A model generated the notes under the pieces. The model was not told the origin of the DNA, ran no database searches, and was given only the letters and a program-made list of their open reading frames with translations. The translations under genes and the position numbers were made by a program. A DNA stretch of 49,320 nt from Polyangiaceae bacterium (GTDB lineage: Bacteria > Myxococcota_A > Polyangia > Polyangiales > Polyangiaceae): the NCBI GenBank assembly GCA_025937895.1, contig JAICQL010000033.1:1-49320 (forward strand). Direction: 5' to 3'. The stretch's first letter is position 1. Every line of letters starts with the position of its first letter. Positions 26,808 through 35,947 of this stretch are shown here, one piece after another.

Positions 26808-28853
26808 CTATTGCCAGCTGCCGCCGGGTAGGGCCGCCGGCAGCCAGTATGCCCGGGGCAGCGCCGCGGGGTAGGGCGGGTTCACGGGCGGCAGCGGGTC
26901 CGGGGCGCGCGACCACAGCACCTCGGTCGCCGTGATGCCCTCCTTGGCGTAGACGACCACCGCGGCGCCTTCGCTCAGCTTGCGATTGCGAGCGAAATGG
27001 TTGATGCGCTCCATCATGCCGGGGCTCAGGTCGTAGCGCTTGCCGATGCTCTGCAGCGTATCGCCCTCGCGCGCTAGGATCTGCAGGCGCTGCCGGCCCT
27101 GCTCGGCCTCGAAATGGGCGAGGAAGCTGGGGCTGCCCACCTCCAGCGGGCGCTGCACGTTCTCCTCGTTCACCAGCCGCACCCGGTCAGTGGCGGAGCC
27201 GGGCGGCACGAATACTTGCAGGACCATGTCGGACTGCAGCGCAGCGCGCGGATCCAGCGCGTTCCACACCGCCAGATCATCTCTGCGCACCCCCAGGGCG
27301 CTGGCCAGCTCGTCCAGCTCATCCCCCGGCAAGGTTCTATAGAAGTAACGCTGGCGGTCTTCGTACTGGAAGCGGAAGGGGGGCAACACGACCACGCCCT
27401 CCACATCCTCCAGCGGCGCCAGCGCCTGGCCCTCTTCCGTGCTCAGCCAGGCGTGCGGCACCAGCAGTAGATCACCCGCACGCAGGCGCTCAGCCGGCTC
27501 CAGGCGGTTGAGCTCACGCAGCAGCTCCTCCGAGCCGCGCAGGCGCTGGGCGACGCTCGCCACGCTGTCGCCAAAGCGAACCTGAACCGTGGAGTACTCC
27601 TGCGCGGGCGCGGCGCTCGCCTGTGCGAGCTTGCGCGTGACCTCCGTGCCCAGCCCCTCGGGCACGTACACCGGCCACAGCCGCGACGCCTCACCCGCGG
27701 CAGCGGGCGGCGTACGGGCTTTGAGGTACTGCAAGTTCAGCCCCTGGAGCACTGCTTCCGCCACGCCCGCGTGCTGCGCGATGCGTGCCAGCGGCACGCC
27801 CGAGGTCACGTACACGGTGTCGAAGGTCAGCGCAGGATCTGGCTGCACGTCGGCGAAGCCGAACGCGCGCCGGTTCTTCATCACGATCGCGGTGGCCAGT
27901 ACCTTGGGCACGTACAGCGCCGTCTCCCAGGGCAGGCCCGCCTCCAGCCGCGACAGCCGCCAGTAGTCGTTCGAGTTGTATTTGCGGATCGAGCGGCTCA
28001 CGCCGCCGCTGCCCATGTTGTACGCGGCCATGGCCAGCTCCCAGCTGCCGAAGCGGCGCCACAGATCACCCAGGTATTGCGCAGCGGCCTGGGTGGAGCG
28101 CAGCGGATCCAGCCGTTCGTCCACCCAGCGATCCACGGTCAGGCCGTACAGGCGCGCCGTTTCAGGGATGAATTGCCAGAGGCCCACGGCGCCCGCCCGC
28201 GAGCGGCTGCTCACCTGATGGCTGCTCTCCACCAGCGAGAGCCAGAGCAGATCGCTGGGCAGACCGGCCTTGACCAGCTCCGCCTGGATCAGCGCTGCAT
28301 AGCGCCCCGAGCGGCGCGCCCAGACATCCGTGATGGCCCTGCCGCGCAGCGAGTCCCGATAGAACTTCACGTAGTCGAGCGTGCGCTGCTCGAAGCTGCA
28401 GGGCAGATCCGGCGGCGTGAGATCGCGCGGCCAGGCCAGACTGGCTGCCTTTGCGGCGCGCGCAGGGTGCTCGGGAGGGGGCAAGCCGCTCAGCTCGAGC
28501 GCCGGCCCGGGGCGAGCGACGCTCATCGGCAGCGCCACGTCGAACTCGCCCCGGCTCAGCCGGCGCGGCTCGGGAAACAGCTGCCGCTCCGCCTCGCGCA
28601 GCGAGCGCAGCTCTGGATCATCGGCGCCGTCTCCCGGCTCCTCCTTCGGGCGCTCTTCCGCCGGCTCCGCGGGGCGCGCGGGGCTGGGCGCCTCGAGCCG
28701 CCGCTCCCCCCCGCCGCGCCCGGGGCCGATGCGCACGTGCAGCTTGCTGGCGCGCGGCGCGCTCGTCTGCGCCTCGACAGGGGCCGCCCAGGCGCAGCGC
28801 AGCAAGACGAGCAGCGCGGCGGCGGGGCGAGCCAGTGCGGCGGCGTGGCGCAT
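26808..28853 (-). CDS. MltD-like lytic transglycosylase with three LysM domains
   Basis: 681 residues. Signal peptide (ALLVLLRCAWAAPVEA), then a Pro/Glu-rich linker to ~150. The SLT-type catalytic domain has LLWLSLVESSHQ with catalytic Glu209, SRAGAVGLWQFIPETARLYGL, and AMAAYNMGSGGV, typical of MltD. Three C-terminal LysM peptidoglycan-binding repeats follow: around VQVRFGDSVASVAQRL, YRTLPGDELDELASALGV and LAREGDTLQSIGKRYD. It cleaves glycan strands with 1,6-anhydro product formation in the periplasm. Cotranscription with glmU (13-bp gap) links it to cell-wall supply. It starts 70 bp after the PRC-barrel gene on the same strand. Confidence 0.93.
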   Translation of the reverse strand: MRHAAALARPAAALLVLLRCAWAAPVEAQTSAPRASKLHVRIGPGRGGGERRLEAPSPARPAEPAEERPKEEPGDGADDPELRSLREAERQLFPEPRRLSRGEFDVALPMSVARPGPALELSGLPPPEHPARAAKAASLAWPRDLTPPDLPCSFEQRTLDYVKFYRDSLRGRAITDVWARRSGRYAALIQAELVKAGLPSDLLWLSLVESSHQVSSRSRAGAVGLWQFIPETARLYGLTVDRWVDERLDPLRSTQAAAQYLGDLWRRFGSWELAMAAYNMGSGGVSRSIRKYNSNDYWRLSRLEAGLPWETALYVPKVLATAIVMKNRRAFGFADVQPDPALTFDTVYVTSGVPLARIAQHAGVAEAVLQGLNLQYLKARTPPAAAGEASRLWPVYVPEGLGTEVTRKLAQASAAPAQEYSTVQVRFGDSVASVAQRLRGSEELLRELNRLEPAERLRAGDLLLVPHAWLSTEEGQALAPLEDVEGVVVLPPFRFQYEDRQRYFYRTLPGDELDELASALGVRRDDLAVWNALDPRAALQSDMVLQVFVPPGSATDRVRLVNEENVQRPLEVGSPSFLAHFEAEQGRQRLQILAREGDTLQSIGKRYDLSPGMMERINHFARNRKLSEGAAVVVYAKEGITATEVLWSRAPDPLPPVNPPYPAALPRAYWLPAALPGGSWQ

Positions 28854-28923
28854 CAGTGTTCATTTTTAGCCTTTGCGCCCGCACCGGGTCAAATGAGAGC
28901 GGGGCTTTTGCCCGCCGCGGCCT

Positions 28924-29631
28924 TCATTGTCGCCCGTGTAGCGTCCGCTGCAGCGCGGCTTTCAGGCCCCGGGCGCTCCGCTCCTTCCACGCCACCGCTT
29001 GCGCCCAGAGGGCGGCATGCGCAGAGGTGGAGAAGCCGCGCGCCAGGGAGGCATCCGGGGCTGATGTGGGCTCCGGCGGGGCCGCGTCCGAGCGCAGCTC
29101 CAGGCTGCCGAGGGGCGCGTCCGGGCGCAGCTCGGGCGCGCTGGCGATGCGAGCGCGCGGCACCGGGGCCTCGATGCGGTGTTCCTCCGCGTGCAATGCG
29201 CCGAGCCACTCCGTCGGTACCAGGGCGCGGCGGCCCGCCATGCGCACCTCGCCGTTGATCACCAGGTAGCGAGAGTGCCAGCTGTCATCATCCACGATCA
29301 CGTCCTCGACGTAGCCCACGTAGCCCTCGCTGTCGTCCAGCCCGAAGCCGAGCAGCTGTTCCAGCGAGTGTAACGCCGGCGCACTCGCGGGCTCGCTCTC
29401 CAGCTCGGCGCGAGTCCCGTCTAGCACCCAGCGCCGCGAGGTCCACTCCAGCTTGCGCAAGCTCGCCGGCGAGATCAGCACGCGCCCGCCCGGCACTCGG
29501 GCGCCTGCGTCCACCACCACGTAGCTCACTCGCCAGGTGTGCGGCTCCAGCAGTAGGTCGATGCAGCGGCCGATCTGGCCGTCTCGAGCGAGCAGCCGAT
29601 AGCCGAGGATCTTGGAGGCACTTCTCAACAT
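28924..29631 (-). CDS. Double PRC-barrel domain protein
   Basis: 235 residues from ATG 29631. Two PRC-barrel repeats: residues ~5-70 (ILGYRLLARDGQIGRCIDLLLE, then YVVVDAG) and ~95-160 (LGFGLDDSEGYVGYVEDVIVDD, then RYLVING). The rest is a Pro/Ala-rich tail ending in a basic segment. PRC proteins are often stress-inducible in Proteobacteria and are frequently found near BON, YtxH and small lipoprotein genes, as here. A sigma-54-type site is 57 bases upstream of the start. No enzyme activity is suggested. Confidence 0.85.
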   Translation of the reverse strand: MLRSASKILGYRLLARDGQIGRCIDLLLEPHTWRVSYVVVDAGARVPGGRVLISPASLRKLEWTSRRWVLDGTRAELESEPASAPALHSLEQLLGFGLDDSEGYVGYVEDVIVDDDSWHSRYLVINGEVRMAGRRALVPTEWLGALHAEEHRIEAPVPRARIASAPELRPDAPLGSLELRSDAAPPEPTSAPDASLARGFSTSAHAALWAQAVAWKERSARGLKAALQRTLHGRQ

Positions 29632-29680
29632 GCGAAACCTTTCCGCTGTTGCCCGCCCCCCCCCAGTGCAGCAGCGGTTC

Positions 29681-29739
29681 GCCCCGATGCAGATCGAATG
29701 CCAAGACCATCCGCTGCGGTCTGCCACCCACATCGGGGC
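29681..29739. repeat. 9-bp inverted repeat in the PRC-barrel promoter region
   Basis: gccccgatg (29681-29689) and catcggggc (29731-29739) are perfect complements, 41 bases apart, flanking the predicted -24/-12 site. Near the second arm, a looser direct repeat of catcggKgcaaaa occurs at 29731 and again about 38 bases on. Could be an activator site, but this is inference. Confidence 0.35.
29688..29703 (-). promoter_or_regulatory. Sigma-54-type promoter of the PRC-barrel gene
   Basis: On the minus strand TGGCATT-CGAT-CTGCA: GG-N10-GC spacing is exact, with three mismatches to consensus. A transcript start near 29677 would give a ~46-base leader before ATG 29631. Confidence 0.4.
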
Positions 29740-29914
29740 AAAAAAAGGCTTCAGCGCCGGCATGGGCAGACATCGGTGCAAAAGTCGGCCGCCATGGCGG
29801 GGACGATCCGCCCCGCTGAGGCAAATTCGCTGCGTGACGGCGCCCAGTACCACGTCAGGCCGGAATTGTCGGTCGAGCGTGGCGGGCGTACCGCCTGACT
29901 GCGAGTCTGTCGCG

Positions 29915-31276
29915 CTACTTCACATACACGGTCTTGATGTTGACGAACTCCTGGATGCCGAACAGCGACAGCTCGCGGCCGTAGCCGGACTGCTTGATGC
30001 CGCCAAAGGGCAGGCGCGGATCGGAGCGCACGAACTCGTTGACGAAGCACGTGCCGGCACGCAGGCGGTGGCGCGCGATGTATTCGGCGCGCGAGCGATC
30101 GCGCGAGAACACGGCTGCGCCCAGCCCGAAGCGCGTGTCGTTGGCGATGCGAATGGCGTCTTCCTCGTCGTTGGCCTCCAGCACCGCCGCGACCGGGCCA
30201 AACAGCTCTTCGTCATATGCGGGCATATCGGGGCCCACGCCCGAGAGCACGGTGGGTGGATACCACGCGCCGGGTTGAGCGGGCACTGCGCCGCCCAGCA
30301 TCAGCAGCGCCCCCGCCGCCACGCTCTTCTGCACCTGCACGTGCAGGTGGTCGCGCAGCTCCACGCTTGCCATCGGGCCCAGCCGGGTAGCAGGATCGAG
30401 CGGGTCACCGGGCGTGTACGCGCGCATGCGCGCGAGCAGCTCGCCCTCGAAGTCCTGCCGCACCGACTTCACCGCGATGAACCGCTTGGCGGCGATGCAG
30501 CTCTGCCCGGCATTTCCCAGCCGGCTCTTCACGCAGGCCTCGGCAGCGGCAGGGATGTCCGCGTCCTCCAGTATCAGGTATGGATCCGAGCCGCCGAGCT
30601 CCAGCACCACCTTCTTCAGCGCGGCGCCCGCGCGGGTGGCCACCGAGCGCCCGCCTTCGGTGCTGCCGGTGAAGGTCACCGCGGCGATGCTGCGCTGTCC
30701 GATCAGCTCTTCGGCGTGCTGTCGCGACAGGCGCAGGTTGACCACGAGCTCCTGCGGTAGGCCCGCCTCGTGGAGCAGCCCGGTGATGGCCTCGGCGCAG
30801 CCGGGCACCTGGGAAGAGTGCTTGAGCAGCACCGCGTTACCTGCCATCAAGGCCGGCGCGGCGAAGCGAAAGAACTGCCAGAAGGGGTAGTTCCAGGGCA
30901 TGATCGCCAGCACCACGCCCAGCGGCTCGAAGCACACGTAGCTGCTGGAGGCATCGCTCTCCACCGGCTGCTGCTGCAGAAAGCCTTTGGCGTTCTCGGC
31001 GTAGTATTCGCAGACCCAGGCGCATTTCTCTGCCTCGGCCACGCCTTCCGTCAGTGGCTTGCCCATTTCGCGCGCCATCAGCCTGGCCAGCTCCGGCGCG
31101 CGCCGGCGTAGCGCGGCCGCCGCCTGCTGCAGCGCCGTCGAGCGCTCCGAGAAGCTCAGCTCGTTCCAGCGGGCGCTGGCCTGTACTGCGCGCTCGGCCC
31201 ATCTGGTGGCGTCGTTCCAGGCCGTGAGGTTGTAGGTGGCGAGTGTGTCTCCGTTTGCAGGATTGATGGAAAGCAT
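29915..31276 (-). CDS. NAD(P)-dependent succinate-semialdehyde-type dehydrogenase
   Basis: 453 residues from ATG 31276, which has a strong GGAGG Shine-Dalgarno; the frame is open further upstream but lacks such a site. Aldehyde dehydrogenase of the short GabD/Sad (YneI) type, oxidising succinate semialdehyde or a related aldehyde to the acid. Glu226 (VLELGGSDP) and Cys260 (NAGQSCIAAKRF) are the catalytic pair; MPWNYPFWQ and FTGST are cofactor-binding. The C-terminal PFGGIKQSGYGRELS is typical. The substrate cannot be fixed by sequence; no gabT or gabP is nearby. The sigma-54-type promoter just upstream (31323-31338) suggests induction under a specific condition. Confidence 0.93.
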   Translation of the reverse strand: MLSINPANGDTLATYNLTAWNDATRWAERAVQASARWNELSFSERSTALQQAAAALRRRAPELARLMAREMGKPLTEGVAEAEKCAWVCEYYAENAKGFLQQQPVESDASSSYVCFEPLGVVLAIMPWNYPFWQFFRFAAPALMAGNAVLLKHSSQVPGCAEAITGLLHEAGLPQELVVNLRLSRQHAEELIGQRSIAAVTFTGSTEGGRSVATRAGAALKKVVLELGGSDPYLILEDADIPAAAEACVKSRLGNAGQSCIAAKRFIAVKSVRQDFEGELLARMRAYTPGDPLDPATRLGPMASVELRDHLHVQVQKSVAAGALLMLGGAVPAQPGAWYPPTVLSGVGPDMPAYDEELFGPVAAVLEANDEEDAIRIANDTRFGLGAAVFSRDRSRAEYIARHRLRAGTCFVNEFVRSDPRLPFGGIKQSGYGRELSLFGIQEFVNIKTVYVK

Positions 31277-31322
31277 GTGACCTCCAGCTGTCGGCGCTAC
31301 CTCGACCGGCAGTCTCTCGACG

Positions 31323-31338
31323 AGCAACTCGGGTGCCA
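31323..31338 (-). promoter_or_regulatory. Sigma-54-type promoter of the aldehyde dehydrogenase
   Basis: Minus strand TGGCACC-CGAG-TTGCT, one mismatch to TGGCACG-N4-TTGCW, with exact GG-N10-GC spacing. Expected start near 31312, giving a ~36-base leader that contains GGAGG. Among the best matches in the window. Confidence 0.65.
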
Positions 31339-31495
31339 GCCGCGCAGCCGCCGCCAATGTTGGAGCCATTTTACAGCCACTGTTGCGCTCGCGCGCGTGC
31401 CACGGCGAGTCGAATCGCTACGTGCCGGCGACCCAGCGCAGACTGCGCCAGGTACGAGGACGGCGCGAATCACGCATGAGCTTTCGAGCGCGGCA

Positions 31496-31511
31496 GGGCA
31501 TGCCATTTGCT
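31496..31511 (+). promoter_or_regulatory. Sigma-54-type promoter of the BON-domain gene
   Basis: GGGCATG-CCAT-TTGCT, two mismatches, exact GG-N10-GC spacing (GG 31497-31498, GC 31509-31510). Expected start near 31522, about 107 bases before ATG 31629. Confidence 0.55.
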
Positions 31512-31628
31512 GCTCGTTGCAGCTCTGGTCCACCGGCGCAGCTGGTGAGGCCGCGCAGCCTTTGCCCAGCTGGTCCGGGCGTCGGCTCAGTCAAATCGCA
31601 ACGTCAATCGCAAACCGAGGGATAACAA

Positions 31629-32642
31629 ATGAGCAATCGATACGATGCAGATCATCCCGCCCGTGAGGGCCGCAATCGCGACTACGGGCGGCGGGACGAT
31701 CGCTACGGGTCATCCGCCGGGCGCCGCGATGAGGACGAGTCCTATGCGGACTATCGCGCCAGCTTCGACGACGAGCGGCGCTGGGGTGACGGGCCCTTCC
31801 CCTATTATCGCAGCGACAATCGCTACGGCGAGCGCGGGGTCGAGCACCGCGGTGATCTCCGCGGTGATTTCCGCAATCCGGAGTACCGCGGCCCCGACTA
31901 CCGTCCGGAGTACCGCGGCCCCGACTACCGCAACCCGGATCACCGCAGCGCCGACTTTCGCAACGCCGAGCAGCGCCACCAGTACCGCCCGGACGAGCGC
32001 CGCTCGATCGGCTCCTCTTACTCGCGCGACTACTGGGACAGCGATCGACCGCGCTCCCAGGGCTACACCCGCGGTGTGTACCAGGAGCAGGCGTGGTCGC
32101 GCGATCCGCACACGGGAAACCTGTATGGCTACGACTACAGCGCGCAGTGGCCGGCCAGCGGCGCCGGTAGCGAGGCGTACCACCGCCCGGTGCGCTGGCG
32201 CTCGGAGACGGAGCTGGGCAAGCGCGACGGCAGCTACCGCAGCGACTCTTCAGCGCGCTTCAGCCACGCCGGCAAGGGGCCGAAGGGCTATGTCCGCTCG
32301 GATGAGCGTATCCGGGAAGACGTCTGCGATCGGCTGAGCGATGACGACGAGGTCGACGCCAGCGAGATTACCGTGACGGTGACGGGTGGTGAGGTGCGCC
32401 TGGAGGGCACGGTGACCGATCGCTACAGCAAGCACCGCGCCGAAGATCTGGCCGAGGCGGTCAGCGGGGTGCGGGATGTGACCAACAACCTGAGGGCCCG
32501 CAAGGGCTTCTTCCAGGAGCTGGGTGACAAGATCAGCGGCGAGGACAAGGCCGAGCACCGTGGCCACAGCGGCGCGGGTCCGCACAACGCGCCGAGCGGC
32601 AGCACCGGCACGCCGCGCAGCGGCTTCTCGGCGAATCGCTGA
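31629..32642 (+). CDS. BON-domain protein with Arg/Tyr/Asp-rich N-terminal half
   Basis: 337 residues. The first ~200 are strongly hydrophilic, rich in Arg, Tyr, Asp, Ser and Gly, with two 9-residue PEYRGPDYR repeats and diverged copies; this is likely disordered. The BON domain follows (about residues 215-285: IREDVCDRLSDD, then ITVTVTGGEVRLEGTV, then AVSGVRDVTNNLR). BON domains are thought to bind membranes or polymers; OsmY is the known stress example. No signal peptide is visible, so the location is uncertain. A GAGG precedes ATG 31629. A sigma-54-type promoter lies upstream and a strong hairpin terminator downstream. Confidence 0.87.
   Translation: MSNRYDADHPAREGRNRDYGRRDDRYGSSAGRRDEDESYADYRASFDDERRWGDGPFPYYRSDNRYGERGVEHRGDLRGDFRNPEYRGPDYRPEYRGPDYRNPDHRSADFRNAEQRHQYRPDERRSIGSSYSRDYWDSDRPRSQGYTRGVYQEQAWSRDPHTGNLYGYDYSAQWPASGAGSEAYHRPVRWRSETELGKRDGSYRSDSSARFSHAGKGPKGYVRSDERIREDVCDRLSDDDEVDASEITVTVTGGEVRLEGTVTDRYSKHRAEDLAEAVSGVRDVTNNLRARKGFFQELGDKISGEDKAEHRGHSGAGPHNAPSGSTGTPRSGFSANR
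31878..31931. repeat. 27-bp tandem repeat, 2 copies, in the BON gene
   Basis: Units 31878-31904 and 31905-31931 differ at one base and encode PEYRGPDYR twice; more diverged copies follow. The period keeps the frame. Confidence 0.8.
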
Positions 32643-32675
32643 GCAGACCAGCGCGAGAGAGCCGCACAAAACGCC

Positions 32676-32702
32676 AGGGGCTGGGCGTTGCGCCCAGCCC
32701 CT
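32676..32702. terminator. Hairpin terminator between convergent genes
   Basis: Perfect 12-bp stem (aggggctgggcg / cgcccagcccct) with a 3-base loop, 34 bases after the BON gene stop and before the convergent membrane-anchored gene. It lacks a T-run, so Rho-independent strength is uncertain, but the symmetric position suggests it serves both strands. Confidence 0.65.
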
Positions 32703-32748
32703 CGGATTTGCCCCTCGATTTGTGCCCCTGGGTTACAGCGGTGACCGC

Positions 32749-33387
32749 TCAGGGGTGCTGGGGGCGGTGCTCCGCGTGCAGGCGCTGGCGAGCGCGCTCG
32801 CTGCGCGGTGCGGGCTCGGGCGCAGCAGAGGTGGTCGAGGCGTGAGCACCGAGCAGCTCGTCGAACAAGGCGCGGTAATGCACCATCGCCTGGCGTAGCT
32901 CTTCGGTGTTGATCTTGCCGGACCGGTTGGCCTGCTCGAGCTCATGCGCAGCGCGATAGTGATTCACGATGGAACCATGAGCCACCGACAAATCCGCCAC
33001 GCTCTGCTCGAAGTCTTCGACAGGGTAACCGCGAGCCAGCATCACGCGCTGTACCAGCTCGTGAGCGCCGCTGACGGCAGCGCTCGGCGTATCCACGAAC
33101 TGCTCCTGGCGCTGCCGCCAGGACTGCGCGAACGTGGCGCACTCACTCGGCGAGAGTGAGCGGATCGGCAGCTTCTCCACGCGGCGCTCGCGCTCCTCCA
33201 GCATGCGCTGGGCGCGGGCAACCCCGTACTGTTGCACTGCCAGGTCGTATTCAGGACCAAAACGCGCGCGCAGCTTTTCCCGTCGGCGAGCCGGTGCGTT
33301 TCGCCACACCAGTACGCCTACGATGGCCAGGAGAAGCACGGCAAGAACAGCTGCTGCGATGATCCAGGTAGTTGTTGAGTCGGGCAT
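32749..33387 (-). CDS. Membrane-anchored hydrophilic protein of a widespread uncharacterised family
   Basis: 212 residues from ATG 33387. One N-terminal TM segment (IIAAAVLAVLLLAIVGVLVW), then a charged cytosolic or periplasmic part. The sequence RFGPEYDLAVQQYG, the Arg/Glu-rich ERERRVEKLPIRSLSP, FVDTPSAAVSGAHELVQRVMLARGYP, and LRQAMVHYRALFDELLG is a pattern seen in many actinobacterial and proteobacterial hypothetical proteins near stress genes. The function is unknown. A -24/-12 site lies immediately upstream, so close that the transcript would begin at the ATG. Confidence 0.8.
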   Translation of the reverse strand: MPDSTTTWIIAAAVLAVLLLAIVGVLVWRNAPARRREKLRARFGPEYDLAVQQYGVARAQRMLEERERRVEKLPIRSLSPSECATFAQSWRQRQEQFVDTPSAAVSGAHELVQRVMLARGYPVEDFEQSVADLSVAHGSIVNHYRAAHELEQANRSGKINTEELRQAMVHYRALFDELLGAHASTTSAAPEPAPRSERARQRLHAEHRPQHP

Positions 33388-33398
33388 GCTCGGCGGAT

Positions 33399-33414
33399 TG
33401 CAAGCCACATGCCC
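33399..33414 (-). promoter_or_regulatory. Sigma-54-type promoter immediately before the membrane-anchored gene
   Basis: Minus strand GGGCATG-TGGC-TTGCA; two mismatches, exact GG-N10-GC spacing. Exactly 12 bases lie between the GC and ATG 33387, predicting a leaderless mRNA. Confidence 0.5.
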
Positions 33415-33479
33415 GTATCCCTCGTTGGGGCAGCTTTTGTGCTCCGCCCGATCGTGCCTGGGTGCTATCAAGCCAGCCA

Positions 33480-35327
33480 ATGGCTTCACTCGTAAAGAGC
33501 GCGCCACCCGCGTCTGCTCGTCGTCCTGCCACGGGCACGCGCGCCAGGGCGCGCAAGCCCGCCCCGAGCGCCGTGCCGGTGGAGAAGAGCTTACCCGCCC
33601 TGGAGAAGGCTCCGACGGGTATCGCCGGCTTCGACGAGATCACCGGCGGCGGCTTGCCCAAGGGCCGCCCGACCTTGCTCTGCGGCGGCGCGGGCTGCGG
33701 CAAGACGCTGTTCGGGCTGCATTTTCTGGTGCGCGGCGCGGTCGAGTACGGTGAGCCCGGGGTGTTCATCGCCTTTGAAGAGCGGGAGCAAGACCTGGTT
33801 CAGAACGTCGCCTCGCTGGGCTTTGATCTGAACGATCTGGTCGCGCGCAAGCTGGTGGCGCTCGATCACGTCCACGTCGATCGCATGGAGATCGAGGAGA
33901 GCGGGGAATACGACCTCGAGGGGTTGTTCCTGCGCCTGGAGCTGGCGATCGAGCAGGTGGGCGCCAAGCGCGTGGTGATCGATACGCTGGAGGTCATCTT
34001 CGGGGCCTTCTCCAACCAGAACATCCTGCGCTCCGAGCTCAAGCGGCTGTTCCAGTGGCTCAAGGATCGCAACCTCACCACCATCATCACCGGTGAGCGG
34101 GGCGAAGGCGCGCTGACCCGGCGTGGTCTGGAGGAGTACGTCTCCGACTGCGTGGTGTTGCTGGATCACCGCGTGCGCGATCAGATCTCCACCCGGCGGG
34201 TGCGGGTGGTAAAGTACCGCGGGACCAGCCACGAGACGAACGAGTTCCCGTTTCTGATCGACGATACCGGTATCACCGTGGTGCCCATCACCTCGGTCAA
34301 CCTGACGCACCCCGTCTCGTCCGAACGCCAGTCCAGCGGCATTCCGAAGCTGGACGCGATGCTGGGCGGCGGCGGGTATTACCGCGGCTCCACCGTGCTG
34401 ATCTCGGGCACCGCCGGCACGGGCAAGAGCAGCATGTGCGCGCACTTCGCCGACGCGGTGTGCCGCGCCGGCCAGCGCTGCCTGTACGTATCGTATGAGG
34501 AGTCGCCAAGGCAGCTGCAGCGCAACATGGCCAGCATCGGCCTGGACCTGACCACCTGGGAGAACGAGGGCGTGCTGCGCTTTCTGTCCTTGCGCGCCAC
34601 CAGTCACGGGCTAGAGGGCCACCTGGCGCTCTTGCACAAGCAGCTGGACATGTTTCAACCCGACGCGGTGATCCTCGATCCGGTGGGTACGCTGATGTCC
34701 GCGGGGGCAGCCGATGAGGCCACGTTGATGCTGGTGCGCATCATCGACTCGCTCAAGGCCAAGGGGATGACCGCCATGCTCAGCAACCTGACGGATGGTG
34801 GTGGCGCGCTGGAGCAGACGATGCTCGGCGTGTCTTCGGTCGCCGACAGCTGGTTGCTGCTCAAGAGCGTGGAGATCAGCGGCGAGCGCAATCGCTGCCT
34901 GTACGTGCTCAAGTCGCGTGGCATGGCGCACTCCAACCAGGTCCGCGAGTTCGTGATCACGTCCGATGGGGTGGATCTGATCGAGCCCTACATCGGTCCG
35001 GAGGGCGTGTTGACCGGCTCGGCGCGCAGGGCGCAGGAGCTGCGGGAGCGCCTGGCCCAGGACGCTCAGCAGCTGGAGCAGGACCGCCGAGTGCGCCTGC
35101 TGGAGCACAAGCGCATGGTGCTCGAGCAGCAGGTCGCGACGTTGCGGGCCGAGTTCGCCGCGGAGGAGGCAGATCTGAAGGCCCAGGTGGCCTCCAGCAA
35201 CGCCTCGAAGGCGGCGTGGGCCAGCGAGCGCGAGCGCACCAGCCGCGCGCGCGGAGCGCAGGCGGTGGGGGCCGGGCGCGAGCCGCGTAGCAATGGTGAG
35301 CGCAAGCAGAAGGTACAACGAGCATAG
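33480..35327 (+). CDS. KaiC-like double RecA ATPase/kinase
   Basis: 615 residues from ATG 33480. Two KaiC domains. CI (about 45-270) has Walker A GGAGCGKT (69-76) and the Glu pair E100/E101 in [11 protein letters not shown] (about 285-515) has Walker [10 protein letters not shown] (309-317) and E340/E341. The CII region aligned to the KaiC phospho-loop reads [10 protein letters not shown], so cyanobacterial T426, S431 and T432 correspond to T447, S452 and S453. A basic, disordered N-terminus and a C-terminal coiled coil (~515-565) with a basic tail are added. The first gene of a four-gene unit with two KaiB-like genes and a hybrid kinase. A poor GG-N10-GC match (33428-33443) lies upstream. 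Confidence 0.93.
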   Translation: MASLVKSAPPASARRPATGTRARARKPAPSAVPVEKSLPALEKAPTGIAGFDEITGGGLPKGRPTLLCGGAGCGKTLFGLHFLVRGAVEYGEPGVFIAFEEREQDLVQNVASLGFDLNDLVARKLVALDHVHVDRMEIEESGEYDLEGLFLRLELAIEQVGAKRVVIDTLEVIFGAFSNQNILRSELKRLFQWLKDRNLTTIITGERGEGALTRRGLEEYVSDCVVLLDHRVRDQISTRRVRVVKYRGTSHETNEFPFLIDDTGITVVPITSVNLTHPVSSERQSSGIPKLDAMLGGGGYYRGSTVLISGTAGTGKSSMCAHFADAVCRAGQRCLYVSYEESPRQLQRNMASIGLDLTTWENEGVLRFLSLRATSHGLEGHLALLHKQLDMFQPDAVILDPVGTLMSAGAADEATLMLVRIIDSLKAKGMTAMLSNLTDGGGALEQTMLGVSSVADSWLLLKSVEISGERNRCLYVLKSRGMAHSNQVREFVITSDGVDLIEPYIGPEGVLTGSARRAQELRERLAQDAQQLEQDRRVRLLEHKRMVLEQQVATLRAEFAAEEADLKAQVASSNASKAAWASERERTSRARGAQAVGAGREPRSNGERKQKVQRA

Positions 35328-35340
35328 TCTCGGAGGAATC

Positions 35341-35925
35341 ATGGCGAGCAACGGCAGCTCCAAGAGTCAGTCGAACAAGGGCGCTGAGCGCGCGAGCCCG
35401 CCGAGCGCCAGGCCGAGCAAGCGCAAGCGCAAGGGCGAGGCAGAAGCACCTCGTTCTGCAGCGGCGCCTCGTTCTGCAGCGGCGCCTCGTTCTGCAGCGG
35501 CGCCTCGTTCTGCAGCAGCGCCTCGTTCTGCAGCAGCGCCTCGTCCTGCGGCAGCGCCTCGTCCTGCTGCGGGGCCCGTGGCGGCGCCGATCGCCCGTGC
35601 CAGCGTGCGGAGCTCGAGCAAGGCCGGCTCGGGCGCGGCACCAGCCCCTGATGATGCCTGGACCTTGCGGCTCTACGTGGCCGGCGACTCGCCGAAATCG
35701 CGCGCGGCCATCAGCAACCTGAAGCGGCTGTGCGAGGCGCACCTGGCCGGCAGGTATGAGATCGAGGTCATAGACCTGAAGACCCAGCCGGAGCTGGCGA
35801 GGGCCCACCAGATCCTGGCCTTGCCCACGCTGATTCGCAAAGTTCCAGAGCCCGTCAAGCGCGTCATTGGCGACCTGTCGAATGCCGATCGTACCTTGAT
35901 TGGTCTGGAGATTGCAGAGGCGTGA
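35341..35925 (+). CDS. KaiB-domain protein with basic Ala/Pro/Arg repeat tail
   Basis: 194 residues from ATG 35341 with GGAGGA seven bases upstream, 13 bp after kaiC. The KaiB domain is residues ~107-193: [63 protein letters not shown], a close match to cyanobacterial KaiB. The first ~105 residues are an unusual extension: [10 protein letters not shown], then seven APRSAA-type units encoded by an 18-bp tandem repeat. This resembles H1-type DNA-binding tails. KaiB acts by changing fold and binding KaiC. Whether this one switches fold cannot be told. Confidence 0.92.
   Translation: MASNGSSKSQSNKGAERASPPSARPSKRKRKGEAEAPRSAAAPRSAAAPRSAAAPRSAAAPRSAAAPRPAAAPRPAAGPVAAPIARASVRSSSKAGSGAAPAPDDAWTLRLYVAGDSPKSRAAISNLKRLCEAHLAGRYEIEVIDLKTQPELARAHQILALPTLIRKVPEPVKRVIGDLSNADRTLIGLEIAEA
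35446..35571. repeat. 18-bp tandem repeat, 7 copies, in the KaiB gene
   Basis: Seven units of 18 bp (consensus gcgcctcgttctgcagcg, APRSAA) from 35446 to 35571; the last two are slightly diverged (APRPAA). The period is frame-preserving. Confidence 0.92.
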
Positions 35926-35947
35926 GTAGGAGGGGTCGAGAGTTGTC

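Larger units (their letters stand above)
31277..31628. other. Divergent promoter region with two opposed sigma-54-type sites
   Basis: 352 bases between the dehydrogenase (minus) and BON gene (plus). It holds one -24/-12 site per direction (31323-31338 minus, 31496-31511 plus). Between them is a 5-bp inverted repeat gcgca-gac-tgcgc at 31436-31448, a possible activator site. No ORF or RNA gene was seen. Confidence 0.55.

Noticed and set aside
33428..33443. GG-N10-GC match upstream of kaiC
   Set aside because: Spacing is right, but four consensus positions mismatch, including in the TTGC half. Not listed as a promoter.
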